A DNA stretch of 64,000 nucleotides from Micromonospora sp. HNM0581 (lineage in GTDB: Bacteria > Actinomycetota > Actinomycetes > Mycobacteriales > Micromonosporaceae). Shown one piece after another: positions 26,359-36,632 of the stretch. Every line of letters begins with the position of its first letter. The stretch's first letter is position 1. Where the stretch lies: assembly GCF_012726175.1 (NCBI RefSeq), contig NZ_JAASAD010000016.1, positions 43,776 to 107,775 on the forward strand, given 5' to 3'. The position numbers were made by a program, and so were the translations under genes. The notes beneath the pieces are model-generated. The model saw nothing but the letters and a program-made list of their open reading frames with translations, was not told the origin of the DNA and searched no databases.

Positions 26359-27783
26359 GTGCGAGTGGATCATCAGAGTGTCATCCGTGACGTCACGGTC
26401 CGCCTGCCCATGGCGTCGACCGTCGCCGAGGTCTGCGAAACGGCCGTCGACGCCCTCGCCCGGTACACCCCTGCCACCATCGCCGTCCTGCTGCACCTGC
26501 ACGGTCGGCTCCGCTGCGTCGCCGCCACCGGGGCCTGGCAGGTATTCGCCACCGTCGCGCCCGACGCCGGGGTCGTCGGGCGGGTCTACACCAATGGGCG
26601 TTGCGCCGTCGTCCCTGATGTCGACGCCGACGCCGCACACATCCCGGTACGCCCCGACGTGACCGCGGAGGTGTGCGTACCGGTCGTTAGTCCGGCGGGC
26701 CGGACCATCGGCGTACTCGACCTGCAATGGACCGAAACAGCCGACCTCGCCACCTGGCGGCTGGTCGCCGAGCGGATCGCCGCCCGCCTCGGCGCCCGGA
26801 TCTCGGCACTCGGCGGGCCGACGGAGAGCCGCAGCGAAAAACTACTACGACACGTCTCGGCAATGACCGTCGCCAGCACCGCGTGGGAACTCATGACGGC
26901 CGCGATCGCTGCGGCCCGGGACGTGTCGACCCTCGCCGCCGCCGTCCTGCTCCTCGGTGGCCGGGGCGGCCCACGACTCGGTGCACCGACGGCCACCCCC
27001 GGTGAACTGGAGACCCGGATGCGCGCCGAGCTGGACGAGTTGGCCGCCCCGGCGATCGGGCGGATCATAGAGCGGGCCCACCGCTACGGCGCCGGCTACA
27101 CCCTCGGCGAATCCGGTCATCCACCGACCGACGAGCATCAACCGCTGGTCCGGATCGGCGTCGGCACGTTGGTGGCGGTGCCCTTCGGCCCGCCGGAACG
27201 AGGTGGGGTGCTGCTGGTAGCCGACGGGCGACTGCTGCGGCCGGACCCGACCACCGTCAACCTGCTGGAACTGCTGGCCGGGCAGGCATGGAGCTGCCTG
27301 GAGCGGCTACGCGCCCTGGAACGACTGCGTGAGCAGGCCAGCTCCGACCCGCTCACCGGACTGCGGCACACCGGCCCGTTCGGGCAGCGGATCGCCACCG
27401 TGACGCCGGGCCGCACCGCCCTGCTGGCGATCGACGTGGACGACTTCAAGACCGTCAACGACACGTACGGCCATCAGGCGGGCGACCGGGTACTGATCGG
27501 CCTCGCCCGGGCCCTGGAGGGCGAACTGCGCCAGGGCGACGAGTTGTACCGGACCGGCGGAGACGAGTTCGTCGCGGTGATCGAGGTGAGTCGCCCCGAC
27601 GAGGCGGTACGCGTCGCCGAGCGGCTCACCGAGGCGGCTCGCCGGGTAGGTCGTACGATCAGCGTCGGCGTGGCACTTCCTCGCCCCGGCGAGTCGCCCG
27701 AGCTCGCCCTGCGCCGCGCCGACCAGGCCCTCTACGCCGTGAAACGACAGGGCCGCGACGGCGTCCATCTCTCCGCCGCCTGA
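26359..27783 (+). CDS. GAF-GGDEF diguanylate cyclase
   Basis: 474-aa cytosolic protein that should make c-di-GMP. N-terminal GAF domain about 10-155 (VCVPVVSPAGRTIGVLDLQW), a second GAF-like segment about 165-320 (VGTLVAVPFGPPERGGVLLVAD), a short coiled coil (LERLRALERLREQA) and a GGDEF domain from 325 with intact TGGDEFV catalytic motif. RQGD lies 5 residues before GGDEF, the exact place of the inhibitory I-site RxxD, so product feedback is expected. GTG 26359 is the likely start; another GTG 6 nt later is possible. Confidence 0.88.
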   Translation: MRVDHQSVIRDVTVRLPMASTVAEVCETAVDALARYTPATIAVLLHLHGRLRCVAATGAWQVFATVAPDAGVVGRVYTNGRCAVVPDVDADAAHIPVRPDVTAEVCVPVVSPAGRTIGVLDLQWTETADLATWRLVAERIAARLGARISALGGPTESRSEKLLRHVSAMTVASTAWELMTAAIAAARDVSTLAAAVLLLGGRGGPRLGAPTATPGELETRMRAELDELAAPAIGRIIERAHRYGAGYTLGESGHPPTDEHQPLVRIGVGTLVAVPFGPPERGGVLLVADGRLLRPDPTTVNLLELLAGQAWSCLERLRALERLREQASSDPLTGLRHTGPFGQRIATVTPGRTALLAIDVDDFKTVNDTYGHQAGDRVLIGLARALEGELRQGDELYRTGGDEFVAVIEVSRPDEAVRVAERLTEAARRVGRTISVGVALPRPGESPELALRRADQALYAVKRQGRDGVHLSAA

Positions 27784-27805
27784 CCCCACCCGCAGCGGCC
27801 AGCGG

Positions 27806-28858
27806 CTAGAGGTCCTGGGCGAGGTGTTCGGCGATCTGGGCGATGTTGAGGGCAGCGCCCTTGCGGAGGTTGTCGCCGGTGACGAAGAAGTCGAGGGCCC
27901 GAGGGTCGTCCACGGCACGGCGGATCCGACCGACCCAGGACGGGTCGGTGCCGACCGCGTCGATCGGCATCGGGAACTCACCGGCCGCCGGATCGTCGAC
28001 GACTATCACTCCGGGCGCGTTGCGTAGCACGCTACGGGCCCCCTCGGCGTCGATCTCGGTGGCGAAGACGGCGTGCACCGCGACCGAGTGGCCGGTGACC
28101 ACTGGTACCCGCACACAGGTGGCGGAGACCTTCAGGTCGCGCAACCCGAGGATCTTACGCGACTCGTTGCGCATCGTCATTTCCTCGGACGACCAGCCAC
28201 CGTCGGCAAGTGCACCCGCCCAGGGGACCACGTTGAGCGCCAGGGGCGCGGGGAACGGGCCGAGATCGTCGCCGACCGCCTGCCGCACGTCGCCGGTACG
28301 CGAGCCGAGCAGCCGGTCACCGGCCACTTTGGCCAACTGGTCGTGTAGTGCGTCGACACCGATTCGACCGGTCCCTGAAACCGCCTGGTACGACGCGAGT
28401 ACCAGTTCTCGCAGGCCGTATTCACGGTGCAGCGGAGCGACCGCGACGATCATCGCGAGAGTGGTGCAGTTGGCGTTGGCGACGATGCCCCGGGGCCGGT
28501 TGCGCAACTGCTCCGGATTGATCTCGGGCACCACCAGCGGTACCTCGGGATCCATCCGGAAGGCTCCCGAGTTGTCCACCACGACGGCACCACGGCCCAC
28601 GGCGATGGGTGCCCAGTGCGTGGCGACCTCGTCCGGCACGTCGAACATCGCCACGTCGACGCCGTCGAGCGTTTCCTCGGTGAGGAGCCGGACGGTCACT
28701 TCCTCGCCCCGGCAGCGGACCTTGCGCCCGGCGGAGCGTTCGGAGGCGAGGAGCCGGATTTCGCCCCAGACGTTGCGTCGCCCGGTGAGCAGCTCACACA
28801 TCACGGTGCCGACCGCCCCCGTGGCCCCGACCACGGCCAGGGTGGGCAGCCCAGCCAC
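27806..28858 (-). CDS. asd: Aspartate-semialdehyde dehydrogenase
   Basis: 350-aa NADPH-dependent enzyme converting aspartyl-4-phosphate to aspartate semialdehyde, the branch point to lysine/DAP, threonine and methionine. GATGAVG nucleotide motif at 11-17, active Cys in NANCTT, and the SGTGRIG segment. GTG start 5 nt after the lysC stop, so the two are an operon, as usual in actinobacteria. Confidence 0.95.
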   Translation of the reverse strand: MAGLPTLAVVGATGAVGTVMCELLTGRRNVWGEIRLLASERSAGRKVRCRGEEVTVRLLTEETLDGVDVAMFDVPDEVATHWAPIAVGRGAVVVDNSGAFRMDPEVPLVVPEINPEQLRNRPRGIVANANCTTLAMIVAVAPLHREYGLRELVLASYQAVSGTGRIGVDALHDQLAKVAGDRLLGSRTGDVRQAVGDDLGPFPAPLALNVVPWAGALADGGWSSEEMTMRNESRKILGLRDLKVSATCVRVPVVTGHSVAVHAVFATEIDAEGARSVLRNAPGVIVVDDPAAGEFPMPIDAVGTDPSWVGRIRRAVDDPRALDFFVTGDNLRKGAALNIAQIAEHLAQDL

Positions 28859-28863
28859 CCGGG

Positions 28864-30129
<1,266 letters not shown>

Positions 30130-30352
30130 GACGGTGCACTCCCTCCCGGTTGCCCTGAGCGTGCCGACGCCGCCGGCACCGGGGCCGGCGGCGCGGGTCG
30201 GACGACATCAGGGTATCGGGCCGCTCTGACCGCCGGGTCAGGTGATCCCACGATCCGGCCTCCGGACACGACACGGGTCGCCTGCGACACGCCGAAGAAG
30301 CCGGCCGGTGCGGGGCTGTCCCGGACACCTGTCGAACGCCCAGAATGATCGG

Positions 30353-31171
30353 GTGCCCGCCGCCCACCATCCGAACCGTCACCTGACCGTCGCGCTGGCG
30401 CTCGTCGTGCCCGCCTCCCTTGCCGCCTGCTCGCCCGACCCGCCCACCGAACCCGCGCCGACGCCGACCGCCGTGCCTCGTCCAGCTGGTCCGGGTGCGG
30501 CCCGCGACGAACTGGCCGCCCTCGCGGCTGCTGCCCAGGACCGGCACCTGATCGCCCGTTATCGGCTGCGGGCGGACGGTGCCACCGACCGTCTGATCGT
30601 GTTCACCAGCGCAAACGACGGCAGTTGGCGGGTGGACGTGCCGGGCGGCGCCCTCGGCGGCACCGTCGACATCACCCTGGTCGCCGTCGCGGCCGGGCTG
30701 TACCAGTGCGCGTTACCTTCGGCTGTCCGGCCGGAGCCGGCAGTCTGCGTACGCCTCGGTGAGCCTGACGACACGCTGCCGCGCCGCCTTGATCCCCGGG
30801 TGCAACACCCGTTCACCGACTGGCTCGATGTGCTCACCGACCGGCGCGCCCCGTTGTCTGTGTCGCCGGCCATGGCACCTCCCGAGGCGACCGGCACCTG
30901 CTACTCGGTGGAGACGACGGCGGCGTCGATCAATCCGCCGTTGGACGTCGGCATCTACTGTTTCGACGCCGACGGCACGCCGACCGGGGTACGGGTGGCC
31001 TTCGGCACGCTGACTCTGGCCGCCCCACCCGAGCCGGCCCCCGGCACGGTGCAGCTTCCCGGTCCCGTGGTGGAGGGTGAGCCGCTGGGTTTGGCGGCGC
31101 CGGCCGTGGACCCGACGGCACTCGCTGACCTGGAGTCGACCGGTTCGGACGTGTCCGCAGGAACGCCATGA
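30353..31171 (+). CDS. Predicted lipoprotein of unknown function
   Basis: 272-aa protein with lipobox LAAC at residues about 25-28 after a hydrophobic stretch (LTVALALVVPAS), followed by a Pro/Thr linker and a beta-rich domain (AARDELAALAAAAQDRHLIARYRL...). Four Cys in the mature part. Resembles LppX/LprG-like or actinobacterial DUF lipoproteins only in layout. GTG 30353 has CAGAAT 6 nt upstream, consistent with leaderless translation. Confidence 0.75.
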   Translation: MPAAHHPNRHLTVALALVVPASLAACSPDPPTEPAPTPTAVPRPAGPGAARDELAALAAAAQDRHLIARYRLRADGATDRLIVFTSANDGSWRVDVPGGALGGTVDITLVAVAAGLYQCALPSAVRPEPAVCVRLGEPDDTLPRRLDPRVQHPFTDWLDVLTDRRAPLSVSPAMAPPEATGTCYSVETTAASINPPLDVGIYCFDADGTPTGVRVAFGTLTLAAPPEPAPGTVQLPGPVVEGEPLGLAAPAVDPTALADLESTGSDVSAGTP

Positions 31172-31255
31172 CGTTTCGTCCGTTACGGGTGTCTTTTCCC
31201 ACATTCAGGCATCCCCCACGCTAGCTCGAAACGCCCATACGGGACGCTTCGTGTC

Positions 31256-31804
31256 ATGGCCGACCTCACTCCGCTGCTCGCCTTCCGCTGGAGCCCCCAC
31301 TCGTTCGACCCGATCGCGGAAGTGACCTCGGCCGAGGTGACGACCCTGCTGGAGGCGGCACGATGGGCACCGTCGGTCGACAACCGGCAACCCTGGCGAT
31401 TCGCCGTCGGGCACCGTGAGGAGGAGACCTTCAAGCACATCCTGGTCAACCTGCCGGCGAGCGAACAGCGGTGGGCCGGGCGAGCCAGCGTTCTGCTGCT
31501 CGCCGCTGAACACACCACCGACAACCCGTTCGCTACGTACGACCTGGGTCAGGCGGTGGCTCACCTGACTGTGCAGGCCACCGCACTGGGTCTGCACGTA
31601 CGCCAGGTGACGGAGTTCGACCGCCGCGGCCTGATCACCGACCTCGATCTGCCCAGCGACGTCCGACCATACGTGGTCACGGCGATCGGGCAGCTCGGCG
31701 ATCCGTTCAGCCTCCCGGCCGACCTGTTGCGCCATGAGACTTCGCTGCGGCATCGCCAGCCCTTGGGCGAACTGGTCATGAGCTGTGCAAACAGTCCATC
31801 GTAA
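31256..31804 (+). CDS. Nitroreductase-family protein
   Basis: 182-aa FMN-binding nitroreductase-like protein: FRWSPHSFDP start, LLEAARWAPSVDNRQPWRF (FMN-binding loop), DLGQAVAHLTVQATALGLHV. Short for the family and may be a homodimer oxidising NAD(P)H with unknown acceptor. It lies upstream of the leuA leader on the same strand, but the leader has its own promoter. Confidence 0.85.
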   Translation: MADLTPLLAFRWSPHSFDPIAEVTSAEVTTLLEAARWAPSVDNRQPWRFAVGHREEETFKHILVNLPASEQRWAGRASVLLLAAEHTTDNPFATYDLGQAVAHLTVQATALGLHVRQVTEFDRRGLITDLDLPSDVRPYVVTAIGQLGDPFSLPADLLRHETSLRHRQPLGELVMSCANSPS

Positions 31805-31883
31805 AGCTGGCGACACAGACGCTGTCCCAAATCCCGGACGAGCCTTCCCAGACCTGACACCCACCACGTAGGGTCGGTTCGTC

Positions 31884-31928
31884 ATGTGGCGGGCGCACCT
31901 TCTCCTTGGTCGCCGCGACGAGGCCTGA
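31884..31928 (+). CDS. leuL: leuA leader peptide (MWRAHLLLGRRDEA)
   Basis: 14-codon ORF with three consecutive Leu codons (CTT CTC CTT). A -10-like TAGGGT lies 9 nt before the ATG, so the mRNA is near-leaderless. The last codons overlap the 5' arm of a strong hairpin (31913-31948). Stalling at the Leu codons when leucyl-tRNA is scarce would change which RNA structures form before leuA, the classic attenuation design. Confidence 0.75.
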   Translation: MWRAHLLLGRRDEA

Positions 31929-31948
31929 CGGCCGGCACCTCGTCGCGG
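31913..31948 (+). promoter_or_regulatory. Leader hairpin of leuA attenuator
   Basis: CCGCGACGAGG (31913-31923) pairs perfectly with CCTCGTCGCGG (31938-31948), 14-nt loop. Its 5' arm is covered by a ribosome finishing the leader peptide. No U-run follows, so termination may be Rho-dependent or act by hiding other elements before leuA at 32042. Confidence 0.55.
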
Positions 31949-32041
31949 AGTCGAACCGCGCCGCCAGCAGTTCCGGACACTTCCTCGGCCTCACCGCCGA
32001 CCTCCACAGCTGACGTCACATGACCACGGGAGAAGTTCGCC

Positions 32042-33799
32042 ATGGCTCACTCAGCCGGCACCACCGACATCGACTCCGATCCGATCGCCAGGCAGCGTCC
32101 CAGCCGGATGCCTTACACCAGATACCAGCCGTACCGACAGCAGTTCCGCATCGACCTGCCGGACCGGGCCTGGCCCACCCGGCACGTCGAGGTCGCACCA
32201 CGCTGGTGCGCGGTCGACCTGCGCGACGGCAACCAGGCACTGATCGACCCGATGTCACCCGAGCGCAAACGCCGGATGTTCCAGCTCCTGGTGCAGATGG
32301 GCTACAAGGAGATCGAGGTCGGTTTCCCGTCGGCCAGTCAGACCGACTTCGACTTCGTCCGGCAGCTGATCGAGCAGGATCTGATCCCCGAGGACGTCAC
32401 CATCCAGGTGCTGACCCAGTGCCGGGAACATCTGATCGACCGCACCTTCGAGTCGCTGCGCGGTGCCCGCCGGGCGATCGTGCACTTCTACAACTCGACC
32501 TCGACGTTGCAGCGACGGGTGGTCTTCGGGCTGGACCGGGACGGCATCACCGACATCGCCACCAGCGGCGCCCGGCTCTGCCAGAAGTACGCCGAGATCC
32601 ACACCCCGGACACCGAGATCTTCTACGAGTACTCCCCCGAGTCCTACACCGGCACCGAGCTGGAGTACGCGCTGGAGGTGTGCACGAAGGTCATCGAGGT
32701 GGTCGACCCCACCCCGGACCGCAAGCTCATCATCAACCTGCCGGCCACGGTGGAGATGGCCACGCCGAACGTGTACGCCGACTCGATCGAGTGGATGCAC
32801 CGGAACCTGCCCCGGCGCGACAGCCTGGTCCTGAGCCTGCACCCGCACAACGACCGGGGTACCGGGGTGGCCGCCGCCGAGCTGGGTCTACTGGCCGGCG
32901 CCGACCGGATCGAGGGCTGCCTGTTCGGCAACGGTGAACGCACCGGCAACGTCGACCTGGTGACGCTGGGGCTGAACCTCTTCTCCCAGGGCATCGACCC
33001 GATGATCGACTTCTCGGACATCGACGAGATCAAACGGGCCGTCGAGTACTGCAACCAGCTACCCGTACACGAGCGCCACCCGTACGCCGGTGACCTGGTC
33101 TACACCGCTTTCTCCGGCTCCCACCAGGACGCCATCAATAAGGGGTTCACCGCGCTGGAAGCCGACGCGGCAGGGGCCGGACTGCCGGTCGACGAGTTCA
33201 CCTGGGCGGTGCCGTACCTGCCGATCGACCCGAAGGACCTCGGTCGCAGCTACGAGGCGGTGATCCGGGTCAACTCGCAGTCCGGCAAGGGCGGCGTGGC
33301 GTACATCATGAAGACCGAACATCAGCTCGACCTGCCCCGTCGGCTCCAGATCGAGTTCTCCGGCGTGGTGCAGCAGGTGACCGACCACGACGGCGGCGAG
33401 GTCGCCCCGGCCACCATGTGGCAGATCTTCGCCGGGCAGTACCTGCTCGACCACCAGCGCGACCCGGCGGTGGCACTGTCGGACTACGTGATCGGCACCG
33501 CCGACGGCAAGGTCGAGATCACCGCACGGATCCGCACCGGAGGGAAGTCCCGCTCGATCACCGCCATCGGCAACGGCCCGATCGACGCGTACGTCAACGC
33601 GCTGGGCACGACCGGGGTGCGCGTACGCGTGCTCGACTACCACGAGCACGCCCTCTCCTCCGGTGGGGACGCGCAGGCTGCCGCGTACGTCGAATGCGAA
33701 GTGCACGGGCACACGGTGTGGGGCGTCGGCATGGACGCCAACATCGTCACCGCCTCCATCAAGGCGGTCACCAGCGCCGTCAACCGCGCCACCCCCTGA
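32042..33799 (+). CDS. leuA: 2-isopropylmalate synthase
   Basis: 585-aa enzyme condensing acetyl-CoA and 2-ketoisovalerate in the first committed step of leucine synthesis. Catalytic motifs LRDGNQALIDP at about 60-70 and LHPHNDRGTG, GNGERTGNVDLV; C-terminal regulatory domain (about 445-580) that binds leucine for feedback inhibition. Ribosome site GGGAGA before ATG 32042. Controlled by the leader peptide and hairpin described upstream. Confidence 0.96.
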   Translation: MAHSAGTTDIDSDPIARQRPSRMPYTRYQPYRQQFRIDLPDRAWPTRHVEVAPRWCAVDLRDGNQALIDPMSPERKRRMFQLLVQMGYKEIEVGFPSASQTDFDFVRQLIEQDLIPEDVTIQVLTQCREHLIDRTFESLRGARRAIVHFYNSTSTLQRRVVFGLDRDGITDIATSGARLCQKYAEIHTPDTEIFYEYSPESYTGTELEYALEVCTKVIEVVDPTPDRKLIINLPATVEMATPNVYADSIEWMHRNLPRRDSLVLSLHPHNDRGTGVAAAELGLLAGADRIEGCLFGNGERTGNVDLVTLGLNLFSQGIDPMIDFSDIDEIKRAVEYCNQLPVHERHPYAGDLVYTAFSGSHQDAINKGFTALEADAAGAGLPVDEFTWAVPYLPIDPKDLGRSYEAVIRVNSQSGKGGVAYIMKTEHQLDLPRRLQIEFSGVVQQVTDHDGGEVAPATMWQIFAGQYLLDHQRDPAVALSDYVIGTADGKVEITARIRTGGKSRSITAIGNGPIDAYVNALGTTGVRVRVLDYHEHALSSGGDAQAAAYVECEVHGHTVWGVGMDANIVTASIKAVTSAVNRATP

Positions 33800-33804
33800 G
33801 GCGG

Positions 33805-33839
33805 GAGGAAGGGCACCTTGCTGGTAGGTGCCCTTCCTC
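33805..33839. terminator. Terminator between leuA and MFS gene
   Basis: 14-bp perfect stem GAGGAAGGGCACCT / AGGTGCCCTTCCTC, 7-nt loop, between convergent genes. Confidence 0.85.
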
Positions 33840-33845
33840 ACACAG

Positions 33846-35318
33846 CTACTTCGGTGTGGAGACCGGCATCGAGTGGCAGGGCTGAGCCGGCGGGGGACGG
33901 CGGGCCGGTCGGTGGACCAGCAGGGCGGCGATGAGTGCTCCGGCCAGCAGCAGACCCGCGCACCAGAGCAGCGCGCCACGGTAGGCAGCGGTGAGTTCGT
34001 CGGGTTGTTCGTACCCGGCGCCGGTCAGCCCGACCAGCAACGGTAGGGCGGCCACCGCCAGCAGCCCGCCGACCCGCGAGGCCGCATTGTTGAATCCGCT
34101 GGCCACTCCCGCGAAACGGTCGTCGACGGCGGCCAGCACCGAGGCGGTCAACGGTGCCACGACCAGGGTCAGCCCGGCTCCGAAGATCGCCACCCCGGGC
34201 AGCACCTGCTGCCAGTACGACGCCCCGGGTGCGATCTCGCGCAGCATCAGCAGCCCGACGGCGGCCAGCACCGGCCCGACGGTGAGCGGCAACCGGGGAC
34301 CGATCCTCGTCGACAGTGCACCGGTCAGCGGTGAGCCGACCAGCAGCAGCAGGGTCATCGGCAGCAAGGCGAGGCCGGTGAGCAGGGCCGACCAGCCGAT
34401 CACGTTCTGCAGGTACACGGCGACGAAGAAGGTGAACCCGCCGAGGGCGGCGTAGACCAGCACGGTGAAGAAGTTCAGCACCGAGAACAACCGGCTGCGG
34501 AACAGGCCGGTGGGTAGCATCGCGGTCTCCCCACGGCGCCGCTCCAGGACCACGAACGCCACCGCGGCGACGACCCCGGTCAGGACCGCCGTCACCACCG
34601 CCGGCGAGTTCAGACCTCGACCCGGCGCGTCGACCAGGGCGTACGTGACACCGGCCAGGGCTGTGGCTCCGAGCAGGGAACCGGCGATGTCGAACTGGCG
34701 GGTGGCCCGCTGCCGGACCACGTTCTCGTCCCGGCTCTCGGGAACCCAGCGCAGCGTCGCCGCCACGACGAGCACCGCCAGCGGCACGTTCAGAAAGAAG
34801 ATCCACCGCCAGGAGAGAGCGTCGATCAGCCAACCGCCGACGAACGGTCCGAGGGCGGTGGAGACACCGGAGAGCCCCGACCACGCGCCGATCGTCTTCG
34901 CCCGGTCGTCGGGATGGAAGCTGGCCTGGAGCAACGCCAACGAGCCCGGGGTGAGCAGGGCACCCCCGGCCCCCTGAAGGAAGCGCGCAGCCACCAGCCA
35001 GTCGGTACGCAGCGCGAGCCCGCACAGCACGGAAGCGGCGGTGAACCACACCACGCCGAGCAGGAACACCCGCCGACGTCCGAAGCGGTCGCCGAGCGCC
35101 CCACCGAGCAGGACGAACGCGGCGAGGGTCAACAGGTAGCCGTTGATGGTCCACTGGAGACCGGCCACCGACGCGCCGAGGTCGGCACCGAGGCGGGGCA
35201 GTGCCACGTTGACCACGGTGCTGTCCAGGAAGACCATGCCGGAGGCCAGCACGGCGGCGGCCAGGGTTCCCCGGCCGGCGCCGCTGCGCAGGCGGAGGAA
35301 GGCAGTGGATTCAGGCAT
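33846..35318 (-). CDS. MFS drug exporter, DHA2 (EmrB/QacA) family
   Basis: 490-aa integral membrane protein with about 14 helices. Motif A GDRFGRRRVFL after helix 2, motif D1-like LDSTVVNVALP in helix 1, motif C region GVSTALGPFVGGWL in helix 5. Probably exports drugs or metabolites using the proton gradient. Start at ATG 35318: CAGATT with a 7-nt gap precedes it and no ribosome site, so leaderless; a start at 35342 is possible. No regulator gene is adjacent. Confidence 0.88.
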   Translation of the reverse strand: MPESTAFLRLRSGAGRGTLAAAVLASGMVFLDSTVVNVALPRLGADLGASVAGLQWTINGYLLTLAAFVLLGGALGDRFGRRRVFLLGVVWFTAASVLCGLALRTDWLVAARFLQGAGGALLTPGSLALLQASFHPDDRAKTIGAWSGLSGVSTALGPFVGGWLIDALSWRWIFFLNVPLAVLVVAATLRWVPESRDENVVRQRATRQFDIAGSLLGATALAGVTYALVDAPGRGLNSPAVVTAVLTGVVAAVAFVVLERRRGETAMLPTGLFRSRLFSVLNFFTVLVYAALGGFTFFVAVYLQNVIGWSALLTGLALLPMTLLLLVGSPLTGALSTRIGPRLPLTVGPVLAAVGLLMLREIAPGASYWQQVLPGVAIFGAGLTLVVAPLTASVLAAVDDRFAGVASGFNNAASRVGGLLAVAALPLLVGLTGAGYEQPDELTAAYRGALLWCAGLLLAGALIAALLVHRPARRPPPAQPCHSMPVSTPK

Positions 35319-35426
35319 GGGTACCAATCTGCCGTGCACCATCTGTCAGACACCACGAAACGCCGAAACCCTGGCCGGGTACTGTGCGGGATCGCCGGAA
35401 GCCCGCAAGCTGGAGAGGTGTCGTCT

Positions 35427-36086
35427 GTGCGTACCAGATCAGGATGGCGTGCCCTGGGGGCGCTCGCGCTCGCCACGGTGCTGACCACCGGCGCGGCGGG
35501 TTGTGTTCCGCTGGAGGAGGAGCCGGTCACGCCGCCGAGCGGCGGCGGCAACATCATCCAGATGCTCTCCGAGCTGACCGTCGCCGAGGCGGGGTCGATG
35601 CGCGGCTACAGCCGCGACCGCTTCTCGCACTGGCGCAAGACCGGCCAGAACTGCGACGTCCGCGACACCGTGCTGGAGCGTGACGGGAAGGACATCGAGC
35701 ACTCCGGCTGCAACGTGGTCGGCGGGCGGTGGGACAGCGTGTACGACGGCCGCACCTTCACCGATCCGTCCGACGTGGACATCGACCACATGGTGCCTCT
35801 CGCCAACGCCTGGCGCTCCGGTGCCGACGACTGGGACGACTCCAAGCGGAGCGATTTCGCCAACGACCTCGACCGGCCGCAGCTCTTCGCGGTTTCCGCG
35901 TCGTCGAATCGGGCAAAGGGTGACCAGGACCCGTCGCAGTGGAAACCGCCGAACCGGTCGTACTGGTGCCAGTACGCCGGGGATTGGGTGGCGGTGAAGC
36001 ACCACTGGCAGCTGACGGTGACAAGTGCCGAGCAGGCCGAGCTGACCGACATGTTGGAGGGCTGCACATGGGAGAGCAAGCCATGA
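35427..36086 (+). CDS. Exported HNH nuclease-like protein (DUF1524/GmrSD C-terminal type)
   Basis: 219-aa protein with signal sequence (ALGALALATVLTTGAAG) and a Cys at about 26 that may be a lipobox. The core has VDIDHMVPLANAW (His catalytic in the HNH fold), FANDLDRPQLFAVSASSNRAKGDQDPSQWKPP (the Asn part) and paired Cys. Secreted actinobacterial HNH proteins of this type are presumed nonspecific nucleases; activity not shown. GTG 35427 follows GAGAGG by 9 nt. Confidence 0.82.
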   Translation: MRTRSGWRALGALALATVLTTGAAGCVPLEEEPVTPPSGGGNIIQMLSELTVAEAGSMRGYSRDRFSHWRKTGQNCDVRDTVLERDGKDIEHSGCNVVGGRWDSVYDGRTFTDPSDVDIDHMVPLANAWRSGADDWDDSKRSDFANDLDRPQLFAVSASSNRAKGDQDPSQWKPPNRSYWCQYAGDWVAVKHHWQLTVTSAEQAELTDMLEGCTWESKP

Positions 36087-36520
36087 CCGGCGCCGACGGT
36101 GCACCGCCGCTCGAACACTCGTCGGAATCCGACAGTGGGGACGCCACGGCGCCCACCAGCGGCCAACCGCCCGGCCCGGCCACGGCCGGCATGACTGCTG
36201 ACGGCGCCTCGGCAGACGCGGTGGAGGTGCCGGGCGCCGGGATGACCGCCGACGCGGGCGGTGCCGCTGGCCGGCAGAGTCGCACCTCCGACATCGTGCC
36301 GGGACCGGGCGGGGTGATGACCGACGAGGTGGGCGTGGTGACCGGCGAGTTGACCCTGCGTACCGACTTCGCCGACGGGCGGGTCAGCCTGCACGTGCAG
36401 TACAAGGACGCCGACGAGTGGTATGCGGTGACCGGCGGGGATGCGCCGCTGACCGACCCTGCCGGCCTGGACGCGGTGCACGACATCGCCGCCGGCCTGC
36501 TGAACCGTCCCGAAGGCTGA
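36083..36520 (+). CDS. Conserved hypothetical protein
   Basis: 145-aa protein with a disordered Gly/Ala/Pro half (1-70) and a compact C-terminal domain (TDEVGVVTGELTLRTDFADGRVSLHVQYKDADEWY). ATG 36083 overlaps the nuclease stop (ATGA) with GGGAG 8 nt upstream, so translation is coupled. The C-terminal part could be a partner or inhibitor of the nuclease, a guess from position only. Confidence 0.7.
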   Translation: MTGADGAPPLEHSSESDSGDATAPTSGQPPGPATAGMTADGASADAVEVPGAGMTADAGGAAGRQSRTSDIVPGPGGVMTDEVGVVTGELTLRTDFADGRVSLHVQYKDADEWYAVTGGDAPLTDPAGLDAVHDIAAGLLNRPEG

Positions 36521-36566
36521 TCGCGGTACCGGCAGCGGCGCCGCGATTCGACGGTGTGTGGTGTTG

Positions 36567-36615
36567 GGAAGGGCCCCTTCCTGTTCCGCAGACAGCGCTG
36601 GAAAGAGGCCCTTCC
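36567..36615. terminator. Terminator between convergent genes
   Basis: GGAAGGGCC (36567-36575) pairs with GGCCCTTCC (36607-36615) with an imperfect inner stem; ends both the 36083 gene and the ABC operon. Confidence 0.65.
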
Positions 36616-36632
36616 TTCGCTGGGCGCACCGA

